Assembly: GCA_963669155.1 (NCBI GenBank)
Contig: OZ022593.1
Span: 15,229,758-15,293,757 of the forward strand
Source of the DNA: Arbacia lixula
Taxonomy: Eukaryota; Echinodermata; Echinoidea; Arbacioida; Arbaciidae
Length of the DNA stretch: 64,000 nt
Reading direction: 5' to 3'
The notes under the pieces were generated by a model. The model was given only the letters and a program-made list of their open reading frames with translations, was not told the origin of the DNA and searched no databases. The translations under genes and the position numbers were made by a program. This document shows positions 59,101-64,000 of the stretch, in pieces. Every line of letters starts with the position of its first letter. Position 1 is the first letter of the stretch.

Positions 59101-62100
59101 ATCTTGTCATATGTTTTCATGAAGCGCAATAAATCAAGTTCTCTGTATTTCAAGGATGAAATATACAAAGTTAATAAATATTTTTTTTTAATATTACACT
59201 TTGCTTTAACCCTTCCTGGACCACACAAAACTACTTCTATCTGAGATTTGTGTGTAATTTGTGTGTGATTTATGTGTAATTTGTGTGTAATTTGTGAGTA
59301 AATTGTGTGTAATTTATGTGTAATTTGTGAGTAATTTGTGCGTAATTTATGTGTAATTTGTGTGTAATTTGTGAGTAACTTGTGTGTAATTTGTGAGTAA
59401 TTTGTGTGTAATTTATGTGTAATTTGTGAGTAATTTGTGTGTAATTTTTGAGTAATTTGGAGAAACAATCCACTACAAGTGGCACGTTTAGAGTTAAAGA
59501 ATGCATGAAATATAAAGTGACATACTTGATAATTTTCCCTGGTCTCCCTGTCAGCTGAGATGAGGAGGGTGATGTTGCCAGTTTGAGGATCGATACTGAA
59601 GAACTCGTAGTCGTCGATTGGCAGGATGCTGTAATCCACGATGCCGTTATCACCAAAGTCATTATCCACAGCGAAGGCATTGAGGATGATTGCTCCTGGC
59701 AAGTTGTTCTGAGAAAGGAAAAAATAGAATAAATCAAATGATAAGAATAGGAAGATTTTTGTGTATCTAAATTTGTATTAGTAAAGTTCGTATTATGCTA
59801 ATGAACTTTTCATTTTGTATTTAATGGTGCTATTTTTCATGGCCCTCCTCATTGCAAGGATAATTACTGTGCCAAGAGTTGCAAGGACAATAGCATCCTA
59901 GTGCTAAGACGCATAGTATTAAGCACGATATATGCACTATTTTCAGGCAATGTGAACACTCCTCATACCTCAACAACAGTCACCACCTGGCCCTGGGTGG
60001 GGCGCACGAACACTGGAGCAATATTGCTGCCCAGGTAGGAGATGTCTAGCCTGACCGTGGTGTTGCTTTGCAGGGAGGGGGTGCCAAGGTCCCTCGCCAG
60101 CACCACCAGGGTGTAGTTGCGCACCAGGGGCGCATCCAGGGGGTTCACTAGGGTAATCACCCCTGTCCGGTTGTCAATGGCGAAAAGGCCTAAAGGAGGG
60201 GGGAGGGGAGACAAAGATGGGGCATATTAAGTATATCTTATCAAGTGAGAAGGATTGTGAGATATCAAACTGAAAACTTTAGACTGACATGCAGTCTGGT
60301 CACTACTTTGCAACATACACAATATAACAAGAGATACAATGAGAGAGAAAGGAAGTCAGAAAGAAAGAGGGATGAAGAGAGAAAAGGTAAAATAAACATC
60401 AGTATTTGAATTTACAAACAGACTTCTGCAGATTAACATGTAGGTGTTATGATAGCACTCATCATCAAATAAACCGGCTCATTCACCATTTATTGAGTAC
60501 TCACTGTTATCATTGCCAGAGATAATCTCATAGATCACGACACCATTCTCTCCTGCATCTGCATCAGTAGCCGTTACCTCGACGACCCCCGTACTGGAGG
60601 TGACCGATGAGATGTAGGGATTCTCTTCAAAGATTGGTGTGTTGTCATTTACATCTCGGACCAAGACGTAAACCTGAAGTGGAATGGGAAGGAATGTCAT
60701 TTTCTTGTATGCAGGATTGTCCGAACAATGAGGGGAAGGGCCAGCTGTATGAGTAATATCCCAGATTAATTTGAATGAGCAAAAGTTCTCATTCTAATAT
60801 AACTCTAAGTAGAACTTGTATCTTAATCACAATCATAATCATGGAGAAAGAAGACCTAATACACCTGCCCTGAAATAAATGTTAAAATCAATCAGTCAAT
60901 AATTAATACCAACACTAACCGTGGCTTCCCCCAGGTCCCCTCCCACTGGGTTCCGTGCTCCAACAATCAGCGTATACTCGCTGATATTCTCCCTGTTCAA
61001 CGCTGTGTCGGTCGTTATGATGCCCGTCGTAACATTGATCGTGAAGTGGCCGAGGTCGTCTCCAGAGATGATGCTGTAGATGATGTCCGCGTAGCGAGGG
61101 TCTGTGTCCCCGTCTTGGGCGTTTACCACGCCGACCGTCGTCCCTGTGTTGGAGCAAACAAGTATTAAAGATAAGGGATAGCTCATTGTAAAAACAGAGT
61201 TTTAAAATTGCCGACTGTGACATGAAATCTGCATGTCCTATTGTTACATCCATGTGGATGTGATGCAGTGGCATGCATCATATTGTTGTATCTTAATCAT
61301 GATCTTAATCATGGAGAAAGAAGACCTAATACACCTGCCCTGAAATAGATGTTTAAATCAATCAGTCAATAAATAATAAAATGAACCCATTCTTTACTGA
61401 GCCCGCAGATTTGCTGGCTGGCTTTTCTCCCCTCGGATACATAATCCCTCGTAATCTGCTGCACAGACAATACATGGCAGGCTATTAAAGGGCATATACT
61501 GTACTGGGAAGACAAAAAGGGCTTCAAAAGGTGACTGTGAGCAATCTTCTTGCCAATGGTCTTAAATTCATGTTTTGTCCGTTTTAGAAACTTGGTGTTA
61601 TTTGCCCTCAAATGATCCTCATTTGGAGTAATTAGTGATTGAATCACAATTTCCTGAAATGTTCGGCCCGAACATTTTGAGGATTTGTGAATAATCACAA
61701 ATTACTCCACATGTGGATCATTTGAGGGCAAATAACTTTCACCAAGTTTCTAAAACAGACAATACATGAATTTAAGACCATTGGCAAGAAGATTGCTCAC
61801 AGTCACATTTTGAAGGCCTTTGTGTCTTCCCAGTACAGTATATGCCCTTTAATAAACTTCAAACTCCTTATAGGGGTGCAATTAAGCCACGCCTCTTTGG
61901 TTACTGCTGGTCCATATGGCCCCCGCCTTTCTTTCCATCACCCAAACATACATTCAGAGATACGGTTTGACACCATGCATACATACCTGAGGTCTCAACC
62001 ATGCACACCTGAGTTTTAAATCTCCAGTTTGAGACATTTTTTATGTCCTGTTTATGTAAGAAACTGAGCTATTTCACAGCATTTTAGGATTCCAGTCTTA

Positions 62101-63884
62101 CATTTGATCTGCTCAACATATAACAAAACTCAAGACATCATGCATGCATACCTGAGGGTTGGTTCTCCGTGACTGTAAAGCTGTAGGGATCCTGGACAAA
62201 TGTTGGGTTGTGGTCATTAGCGTCCATTACGGGCACCACAACATATGTGGTGTCGGTCTGGCCGCTGTCATCGGTCACTACGATGGTCAGGTTGTAGCTG
62301 TTGACCCCCTCGTAGTCCAGCGGCTTGATCGGCCGCAGTTCTCCACCATCGCCTGATTGTGACATTCAAAATGTTGGTTTGATTTGACTTGATTAGTTCT
62401 GTTCTAAACACTTTAATGTTACCTGAAATATTTGAATTTGATATTATGATGAAGGTTTATTCTTTTTAAGCAATAATAGTCAACATCATGATCAACTTAT
62501 AAGAAAGATTTGATTTTGATTTTGAAAGATTTTCATTTGATTTGATCCAAATCGACTGTAATCATCCATGATGGACTTACTGCTGATAATGAAGGTGTCA
62601 TTCTCTTTAAGCAATGTTAGTCAACATCATGATCAACTCACAAGAAAGATTTTGATTTGATTTGATCCAAATCAACTGTAATCATCAATGATGGACTTAC
62701 TGCTGATAATGAAGGTGTCATTCTCTTTAAGCAATCTTAGTCAACATCATGATCAACTCACAAGAAAGATTTTGATTTGATTTGATCCAAATCGACAGTA
62801 ATCATCTATGATGGACTTACTGCTGATGATGAAGGTGTCGTTGAAGTTTCCTCCTCGGATGCTGTAGGTCAGTTGGCTATCAGCGTCGGGATCAATGGCG
62901 ACAACTGTGATGATGACGTCGGTGGAAAGACCCTCAACGGTGGGGACTTCGTAGATGGGTTTCTCAAAGACCGGGGGGTTGTCGTTGAGGTCCAGAATAT
63001 AGATGATGGCCGTGGTGGGCGTGCCCAGGTTTGGGTTGCCACGGTCATAGACCTAGGGTCAAGAAGTAACGATAAAATATCTTGTCAGCGATAAAAATAA
63101 CAATGAATATTTGTAATCAAAATGTTGAACGTTCCAATCACTACAGTATGAGTGCGCCGGGCTAAGTATGACATTATCGACCATATTCCTTGGCTGCCAA
63201 TTCTAAAACACAGTCTTAATGGTTGCAGACAAAATGTCATGTTAAACTCTTGTGCACCCAGTTGTGTATTTTGGCACAGTAAGTACAATCATTTTTCATA
63301 GAGCAGAGGTGTGTATTGACACAAAGGGTTAATGAAGTGAAACAGGCATGAAGAATCAAGTAGCACAAAGATGACTTCCTCACTTTCATCTACAGACAAA
63401 AGTTATGATTCGTCACTCGAAAAAGAGCGGTTTTGAAGCAAATGATGAAGTACACACATATTGTGGTGCTTTCAAAAGACTTCTAAAGCAAAACCTAAAA
63501 GCAATTTCAAAGAATTTTTCTTTGTCTTTCAATCAATTTAAATTTGTCTCCTTGTTTTAGAATATATATATATCTATTTTTTTTTAACCTTTGTTCCATA
63601 TCTTTTGGGAGGTTCCTTATTTTTTACATCCAAATAGCATCGCATTTTCTTTTTCCCTCTCTATTACAAATGATTAATTATGTCACTTTATATATTTTCT
63701 TTTAAAGCTTTGATAAGATTAATATTAGCTCATAAACCTAATGATACTGTAGTATCAACATCCTTTCTACTCACAATCAGATCCAGATTGACTTGGCCAG
63801 GATGCGTGTTGTTATCACGCTCAAGTGGGCCCGTGATCCGGATCTCCCCAGTCGTGTCGTCAACAACAAACAGGTTGGTCCCAA
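38204..63884 (-). CDS. CDH23/PCDH15-like non-classical cadherin, 3' part of gene, 30 coding exons visible
   Basis: Thirty minus-strand exons with GT-AG introns join into one uninterrupted frame of 1647 codons including the stop. The 5' part lies beyond the right edge. In order: about six cadherin repeats with LDLNDNPP, MDANDHNP, RDVNDNTP and LDANDNDP calcium motifs; a last atypical repeat; a membrane-adjacent domain (CVLNNNQRVVVVVDAG, then NITGGIVYIDDITSHRD and TEVLIHVVN) like that of CDH23, PCDH15 and insect Cad99C; one transmembrane helix (53594-53470); and a cytoplasmic tail of about 780 residues ending in ESAL, a class I PDZ ligand pattern like the tails of CDH23 and PCDH15. In vertebrates these proteins form tip links and microvillar links and bind harmonin. 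Here the role is inferred. The tail includes ten repeated phase-1 module exons. No classical catenin-binding region is seen. Which of the two Usher cadherins it matches better cannot be settled here. Confidence 0.88.
39063..39163 (-). CDS. cadherin exon: cytoplasmic, penultimate
   Basis: 101 nt, acceptor AAATCCAG|ATCACATG (phase 1) and donor TACCAG|GTGAGT. Encodes HMLGGIESKLAIQDDHSS and ends QGRQYTYQ. Its phase-1 start can accept a join from any module or from the long exon at 50287. Confidence 0.9.
39240..40505. other. cadherin intron, nothing recognisable
   Basis: AT-rich intron. Short similar phrases (AAAGTG, TTCAAAAAGAGAA at about 40144 and 40363, within AATTGAAGTG context) suggest a weak local duplication of about 220 bp. 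No exon-like segment. Confidence 0.5.
40511..40588 (-). CDS. cadherin module exon 10 of 10
   Basis: 78 nt, phase 1 on both sides, acceptor TTTCCAAG|CCAAGC and donor TTGGAAG|GTATCA. Encodes KLQIVMFESGEIQMKFGD, the most diverged module, with two extra residues before ESG. Confidence 0.75.
41100..41195 (-). CDS. cadherin module exon 9 of 10
   Basis: 96 nt, phase 1 on both sides, acceptor ATTGTAG|GAGAAATA and donor CAAAGAG|GTATGG. Encodes GEISLMESGDIILSRKK followed by a charged spacer (TDQDKDAKLNQR), unlike the Ser/Pro spacers of most others. Confidence 0.85.
41623..42010. mobile_element. inverted-repeat element with internal 87-bp tandem repeats
   Basis: The terminal 36 bases (GAGACTGTTAACAACTCTGT... 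at 41623) match the reverse complement of the right end (GAGTCTGTTAACTACTCTGT...) with about three mismatches. The interior (about 41718-41940) holds three copies of an 87-bp unit, for example GCTGCTCTATGGGATTTGTG at 41718, 41805 and 41892. It lies in the intron between modules 8 and 9. Open frames on both strands are due to the unit length being a multiple of three. It resembles a foldback-type or MITE element. Confidence 0.7.
42080..42169 (-). CDS. cadherin module exon 8 of 10
   Basis: 90 nt, phase 1 on both sides, acceptor TCCCAAG|GAGAGATT and donor ACTAAAG|GTAGAA. Encodes GEISFFESGDVRFSLANK and a Ser-rich spacer. Confidence 0.87.
42580..42737. mobile_element. 158-bp MITE-like element with ~25-bp terminal inverted repeats
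   Basis: The left end GCCCCGTTGCATAAAGCTTA and the reverse complement of the right end (GGACCCTGTTGCAAAAAAAC...TTACCATT) correspond. The interior is non-coding with inverted ATGGTAA/TTACCAT words. A similar end fragment (TGCAACTCTTTATACAACAG) is seen near 44668. Confidence 0.55.
42740..44250. other. cadherin intron with CT-rich low-complexity
   Basis: AT-rich up to about 43780, then CT-rich with several CTCTCT runs to 44150. No exon-like segment with the module signature. Confidence 0.5.
44260..44376 (-). CDS. cadherin module exon 7 of 10
   Basis: 117 nt, the longest module, phase 1 on both sides, acceptor CACAAAAG|GAGAAATC and a weak donor CCAAAAG|GTCTCA. Encodes GEITISDNGEVRVGLASK and a longer spacer. 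A stronger internal donor (AATG|GTGAGG) would give a 24-nt micro-exon in the same phase. Confidence 0.8.
44390..45170. other. cadherin intron, dispersed-repeat fragment
   Basis: At about 44575-44650 it carries CCAATCCCCAATCTCTAATG...ATGATTGATATCAGTC, a member of the repeat also seen at 8885, 10110 and 30045. The rest is AT-rich and featureless. Confidence 0.5.
45182..45268 (-). CDS. cadherin module exon 6 of 10
   Basis: 87 nt, phase 1 on both sides, acceptor TTTTCTAG|GTGAAATC and donor CCCACAG|GTATAT. Encodes GEIKLMGSGDVTLSC and ends CSPT. It has one of the strongest acceptors in the array. Confidence 0.87.
45862..45957 (-). CDS. cadherin module exon 5 of 10
   Basis: 96 nt, phase 1 on both sides, acceptor ATTAAAG|GTCAGATT and donor CCCACAG|GTAGTC. 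Encodes GQIILMSGGDVRFSLPAS and ends SASPT. The acceptor lies in the first copy of a 45-bp tandem repeat, so it is present three times. Confidence 0.87.
45956..46078. repeat. 45-bp tandem repeat, 2.7 copies, spanning a splice acceptor
   Basis: ACCTTTAATTCAATGTGTGG begins at 45956, 46001 and 46046. On the coding strand each copy ends in GAATTAAAG|GTC, the acceptor of module exon 5. More diverged relatives continue at about 46690-46980. Confidence 0.85.
46090..47580. other. cadherin intron, degenerate minisatellite relatives
   Basis: 46690-46980 has diverged TTTAATTCAATGTTTGGATAATRATAAA-like units spaced about 55-60 bp. No further module exon found. Confidence 0.5.
47591..47677 (-). CDS. cadherin module exon 4 of 10
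   Basis: 87 nt, phase 1 on both sides, acceptor CTACGAAG|GAGAAATC and donor GCAAAAG|GTACAC. Encodes GEIMVTGGGDVKFSLSKRD and ends NTSPAK. Confidence 0.87.
48200..48283 (-). CDS. cadherin module exon 3 of 10
   Basis: 84 nt, phase 1 on both sides, acceptor GTTCAAG|GGGAGATC and donor TCCACAG|GTACAG. Encodes GEITLCSSGDIRFSLPAS and a Ser/Pro spacer. Confidence 0.87.
48763..48846 (-). CDS. cadherin module exon 2 of 10
   Basis: 84 nt, phase 1 on both sides, acceptor ATCAAAG|GAGAGATA and donor CCTGCAG|GTAACT. Encodes GEITVSPAGEPTIISN and ends LSSPA. The second half of the motif is degenerate (GEPTII for GDVRFS). Confidence 0.83.
49526..49606 (-). CDS. cadherin module exon 1 of 10
   Basis: 81 nt, phase 1 on both sides, acceptor TTAAAG|GAGAAATC and donor AACTCTG|GTATAA. 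Encodes GEITLSSGGDIIVERS plus a spacer. TGCATGCATGC lies about 20 nt upstream of the acceptor. Confidence 0.85.
50013..50031 (-). other. candidate alternative terminal exon (short C-terminus)
   Basis: On the minus strand CGCTTTTCTTTCAG|ATATGC is a strong acceptor in the first intron after the long cytoplasmic exon. In phase 1 it reads D-M-L-M-E-E-R followed by TAG. It would end the protein before all modules. No AATAAA is close by, so this is only a candidate. Confidence 0.25.
50287..51160 (-). CDS. cadherin exon: long cytoplasmic exon
   Basis: 874 nt, acceptor CACGCAG|GAGGCC and donor GACTCCG|GTAAGA (phase 1). Low-complexity Ser/Thr/Gly-rich first half ([18 protein letters not shown]), a probable helical segment (LTEQTAMEIREML through QAEQEAEMAAAAYREQLAYE), then Ser/Glu/Lys-rich sequence ending VYAGGDMVPIPELDS. 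Higher GC than other exons. Plus-strand ORFs over it are shadows. Confidence 0.92.
51880..51979 (-). CDS. cadherin exon: cytoplasmic, NPLWLD
   Basis: Acceptor TTCCAG|ATCCAATC and donor GCACAG|GTAGG. Encodes SNPLWLDADTSQPDDWPD and SLLGGTVKDYEAQ. Continues in phase with the long cytoplasmic exon. Confidence 0.92.
52090..52340. repeat. pyrimidine-rich low-complexity in a cadherin intron
   Basis: CTTCTT/TCCTCTT-rich sequence on the plus strand. ORFs over it are low-complexity. Confidence 0.6.
52560..52780. repeat. dispersed repeat, uninterrupted copy
   Basis: Shares TCTTTACTGAGCC, AATCTGCTGCACAGACAATA, AGCTTCAAA and GGGGTACAATTAAGCCA with 61390-61900. It contains a run of about 20 G at 52622-52641. 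It gives the empty-site version of the insertion at 61489. Confidence 0.7.
52855..52950 (-). CDS. cadherin exon: cytoplasmic, juxtamembrane
   Basis: Acceptor TTTTCAG|ATTGTTGC and donor CAGGG|GTGAGA. Encodes LLRKMQGGGVTLGKAHDDL and AKEKAVSASYQ. Confidence 0.9.
53470..53594 (-). CDS. cadherin exon: transmembrane helix
   Basis: Acceptor CCTTAG|CCCTTG and donor AGACG|GTGAGC. Encodes a Gly-rich juxtamembrane stretch (PLFGGGGIGGLG), the helix ALLAFGILLFLGALIFCIIL and a basic stop-transfer CCLRRR. Confidence 0.93.
53989..54055 (-). CDS. cadherin exon: membrane-adjacent domain, part 3
   Basis: 67 nt, acceptor TTTTTCAG|GCTAATTG and donor GTCTAT|GTAAGT. Encodes LIDQHAASIEVLLDDLDVV, the final helix/strand before the membrane. 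Confidence 0.9.
54480..55045 (-). mobile_element. CR1/L2-type LINE, 5'-truncated 3' end
   Basis: The minus-strand frame, ending in a stop at 54563, encodes LNKLQCVQNSAARL, HITPILCSLHWLPIS, FKILTLVFKCLCGNAPVYL, FGDRAFANTAPKLWNNLPQG and FKSRLKTHLF. This is the conserved C-terminal region of CR1/L2-clade reverse-transcriptase ORFs. The 3' end carries an (ATT)n tail at about 54486-54500. It is inserted in a cadherin intron in the same orientation as the gene. Confidence 0.88.
55065..55220 (-). CDS. cadherin exon: membrane-adjacent domain, part 2
   Basis: Acceptor CTATAG|AGTATTG and donor ACAGC|GTAAGTT. Encodes VLQNITGGIVYIDDITSHRD, GDIVVDQTEVLIHVVNATTG and EVLDADVVTA. A LINE fragment starts about 20 bp beyond the donor. 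Confidence 0.92.
55809..55897 (-). CDS. cadherin exon: membrane-adjacent domain, part 1
   Basis: Acceptor TATGCAG|CTTTGTG and donor TTGA|GTAAGAAT. Encodes CVLNNNQRVVVVVDAGIQVV and RDNRDILIE. The xQRVxxxxxxxxxxVR pattern directly after the last repeat is typical of the CDH23/PCDH15 membrane-adjacent domain. Confidence 0.88.
56032..56490. repeat. (ATC/ACC)n trinucleotide array
   Basis: About 460 bp of CATCATCACCACCACC-type repeats, with a duplicated block of roughly 130 bp (around 56150-56280 and 56310-56420). All frames on both strands stay open across it, producing false His-, Ser/Pro-, Gly/Asp- and Val/Met-rich ORFs. Confidence 0.95.
56519..56811 (-). CDS. cadherin exon: last, atypical extracellular repeat
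   Basis: Acceptor AATGCAG|GCATTCC and donor ATCAGG|GTGAGT. Encodes about 97 residues including QAVSISLFGTST, FLVNPVTGQVTTNQ and YFDLVVLARDEATGESNVIT. A large ATC/ACC repeat fills the downstream intron. Confidence 0.9.
57309..57530 (-). CDS. cadherin exon: FIINSTTGKITI repeat end
   Basis: Acceptor AATTACAG|AAAGCAGC and donor TCTGCTT|GTAAGT. Encodes SSGGAGLFIINSTTGKITI, VLVLATNSPTY and a linker without a canonical DxNDN motif. Confidence 0.88.
57535..58110. other. cadherin intron, nothing recognisable
   Basis: AT-rich intron between the exons at 57309-57530 and 58155-58347. No features. Confidence 0.5.
58155..58347 (-). CDS. cadherin exon: divergent repeat, start uncertain
   Basis: Donor ACGG|GTGAACA; the first available AG acceptor is GTAACCAG|GGCAAC. 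Encodes GNTIPDLMLLNIFG, AIDLDTGPYADIYYHIVG and NAIIYEST. The frame is open further upstream and there reads NLGVTINNGLSTLSGNQ, which looks like the missing first strand of the repeat, so the true start may be 51 bp earlier (58398). Confidence 0.75.
58400..58680 (-). repeat. polypyrimidine tract with no AG dinucleotide upstream of a cadherin exon
   Basis: CT-rich on the coding strand. From just above the exon at 58155-58347 to about 58690 there is no AG on the minus strand, so the only canonical acceptor is the one at 58349-58348. Confidence 0.8.
58736..58846 (-). CDS. cadherin exon: LDANDNDP linker
   Basis: 111 nt, phase 0 on both sides, acceptor TTTCCAG|CTAACA and donor CCGGAT|GTGAGT. Encodes LTIVATDRGSPALS and RVLDANDNDPFFERPD. 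Confidence 0.92.
59245..59460. repeat. period-11 minisatellite
   Basis: About 19 units of TAATTTGTGTG and close variants (TAATTTATGTG, TAATTTGTGAG) in a cadherin intron. On the minus strand it translates as THKLHTNYSQI-like repeats, which are not coding. Confidence 0.9.
59526..59708 (-). CDS. cadherin exon: AVDNDFGDNG to DRETRENYQ
   Basis: 183 nt, phase 0 on both sides, acceptor TTCTCAG|AACAAC and donor TATCAA|GTATGT. Encodes NNLPGAIILNAFAVDNDFGD, FFSIDPQTGNITL and ADRETRENYQ. The intron after it contains a period-11 tandem repeat. Confidence 0.92.
59969..60189 (-). CDS. cadherin exon: FAIDNRTG to degenerate linker
   Basis: Acceptor CCTTTAG|GCCTTTTC and donor GTTGAG|GTATGAG. Encodes SLFAIDNRTGVITLVNPLDA, VLARDLGTPSL and an inter-repeat linker reading LDISYLGSNIAPVF, in which the usual DxNDN calcium motif is lost. 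Confidence 0.9.
60505..60673 (-). CDS. cadherin exon: RDVNDNTP linker and next repeat start
   Basis: Acceptor CACTTCAG|GTTTACG and donor GATAACA|GTGAGT. Encodes VYVLVRDVNDNTPIFEENPY, ATDADAGENG and YEIISGNDN. Confidence 0.92.
60816..61378. repeat. direct repeat pair (~85 bp) flanking one cadherin exon
   Basis: 60816-60900 and 61288-61375 share ATCATGGAGAAAGAAGACCT, AATACACCTGCCCTGAAAT and AAATCAATCAGTCAATAA almost without change. The exon 60920-61143 lies between the copies. Confidence 0.88.
60920..61143 (-). CDS. cadherin exon: NAQDGD to start of linker
   Basis: Acceptor CAACACAG|GGACGACG and donor GCCACG|GTTAGT. Encodes GTTVGVVNAQDGDTD, YSIISGDDLGHFTIN and LNRENISEYTLIVGARN. The exon is flanked on both sides by near-identical copies of a ~90-bp intronic segment. 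Confidence 0.92.
61385..61925. repeat. dispersed repeat copy interrupted by a hairpin element
   Basis: The left part (61390-61484) and right part (61853-61900) together match the uninterrupted copy at 52590-52770. The interruption is the palindromic element at 61489-61848. Confidence 0.75.
61489..61848. mobile_element. 360-bp near-palindromic TTAA-flanked MITE
   Basis: The left arm (AGGGCATATACTGTACTGGG, GAGCAATCTTCTTGCCAATG, ATTTGCCCTCAAATGATCC) is repeated inverted in the right arm over roughly 155 bp, with a short central loop. It is flanked by TTAA on both sides (61485-61488 and 61849-61852). The related empty site at 52714 reads ggctaTGAAtaagc, supporting a TTAA target duplication as made by piggyBac or Kolobok-type transposases. 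Non-autonomous, no ORF. Confidence 0.85.
62152..62352 (-). CDS. cadherin exon: LDYE to MDANDHNP
   Basis: Acceptor CAATCAG|GCGATGG and donor CCCTCAG|GTATGC. Encodes KPLDYEGVNSYNLTIVVTD, the linker MDANDHNPTF and the start of the next repeat (YSFTVTENQPS). Confidence 0.92.
62440..62846. repeat. 120-bp tandem array copying an exon end and its splice donor
   Basis: ATGATGGACTTACTGCTGAT recurs every 120 bp, with TTACTGC at 62577, 62697 and 62817. The copy at 62817 is the real donor of exon 62821-63052. The next two are near-perfect copies, followed by a diverged one at 62440-62575. Each unit contains ACACCTTCATTATCAGCA|GTAAG on the coding strand. Confidence 0.9.
62821..63052 (-). CDS. cadherin exon: repeat boundary with LDLNDNPPVF
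   Basis: Acceptor ACCCTAG|GTCTATG and donor ATCAGCA|GTAAGTCC. Encodes VYDRGNPNLGTP, the calcium linker LDLNDNPPVFEKPIYEV and IDPDADSQLTYSI. The last 30 bp or so and the donor are copied in a 120-bp tandem array just downstream. Confidence 0.92.
63070..63770. other. cadherin intron, nothing recognisable
   Basis: AT-rich intron between the two right-most visible exons. No features. Confidence 0.5.
63775..63884 (-). CDS. cadherin exon: end of a repeat (first exon in window)
   Basis: Acceptor TTCTAG|TTGGGACC and donor CTGATT|GTGAGT. Encodes GTNLFVVDDTTGEIRI and LERDNN, the F-strand region and E/D base of a cadherin repeat. It begins two bases into a codon, so an upstream exon exists outside the window. 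Confidence 0.88.
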
Positions 63885-64000
63885 CTAGAATAGAGAGAAA
63901 CCAGATAACAGCACTAAAACAAAGATTTAGATTAGGAAATTGACGTCAGTTCCTAATCTTGTGTACTGGTTACTTTTTTAATTTCTGTAATTTTCGTGTT

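Noticed and set aside
59091-59737. ORFs of 155-203 codons on the minus strand
   Set aside because: They read through the cadherin exon 59526-59708 into the intronic period-11 repeat. Only the exon is supported.
1-64000. LTR or retroviral elements, CRISPR arrays, tRNA or rRNA genes
   Set aside because: No paired long terminal repeats with a gag or pol frame, no regularly spaced palindromic direct repeats, and no tRNA or rRNA signature recognised by eye.

Overview
The window looks like nuclear DNA of a marine invertebrate deuterostome, most likely an echinoderm (sea-urchin-like). I infer this from AT-rich sequence, small exons with GT-AG introns of a few hundred bases to several kb, abundant CA/CT microsatellites, fragments of RTE-like and CR1/L2-like LINEs, TTAA-flanked hairpin elements and a short TTAGGG-type interstitial telomere tract. 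The species call is inference. The exon structures come from splice sites and reading frame.

Layout. (1) 2679-14884, minus strand: a complete rhodopsin-family GPCR gene of six coding exons (417 aa). Its 8 kb first intron holds two LINE remnants and a degenerate GC-rich repeat. (2) About 14.9-38.2 kb: roughly 23 kb with no gene I can support. It holds microsatellites, direct duplications, small inverted-repeat elements, an interstitial telomere tract, a G-rich tandem region and probably the long 3' UTR of the next gene. (3) 38204-63884, minus strand, running off the right edge: the 3' part of a large non-classical cadherin gene. Thirty coding exons join in one open frame (about 1646 residues visible). 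They encode cadherin repeats, a CDH23/PCDH15-type membrane-adjacent domain, one transmembrane helix and a very long cytoplasmic tail ending in ESAL, a class I PDZ-ligand pattern.

The most unusual feature lies inside the cadherin tail. Between 40511 and 49606 there are ten small exons (78-117 bp, 900 bp in total). All are bounded by phase-1 introns, and all encode variants of one unit, G-E-I-x-hydrophobic-x3-G-D-V/I-x-F-S-L, usually followed by a Ser/Pro-rich spacer. Any subset could be spliced in without breaking the frame. The cytoplasmic tail therefore looks like a combinatorial cassette array built by exon duplication. Weak AAG acceptors, TGCATG words near some of them, one poor donor with a better internal donor, repeated acceptor copies and candidate early-stop exons all suggest regulated splicing. 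Only transcript data can show this.

No RNA genes, CRISPR arrays, retroviral or LTR elements, or plus-strand protein genes could be supported. Most long open frames are microsatellite translations.
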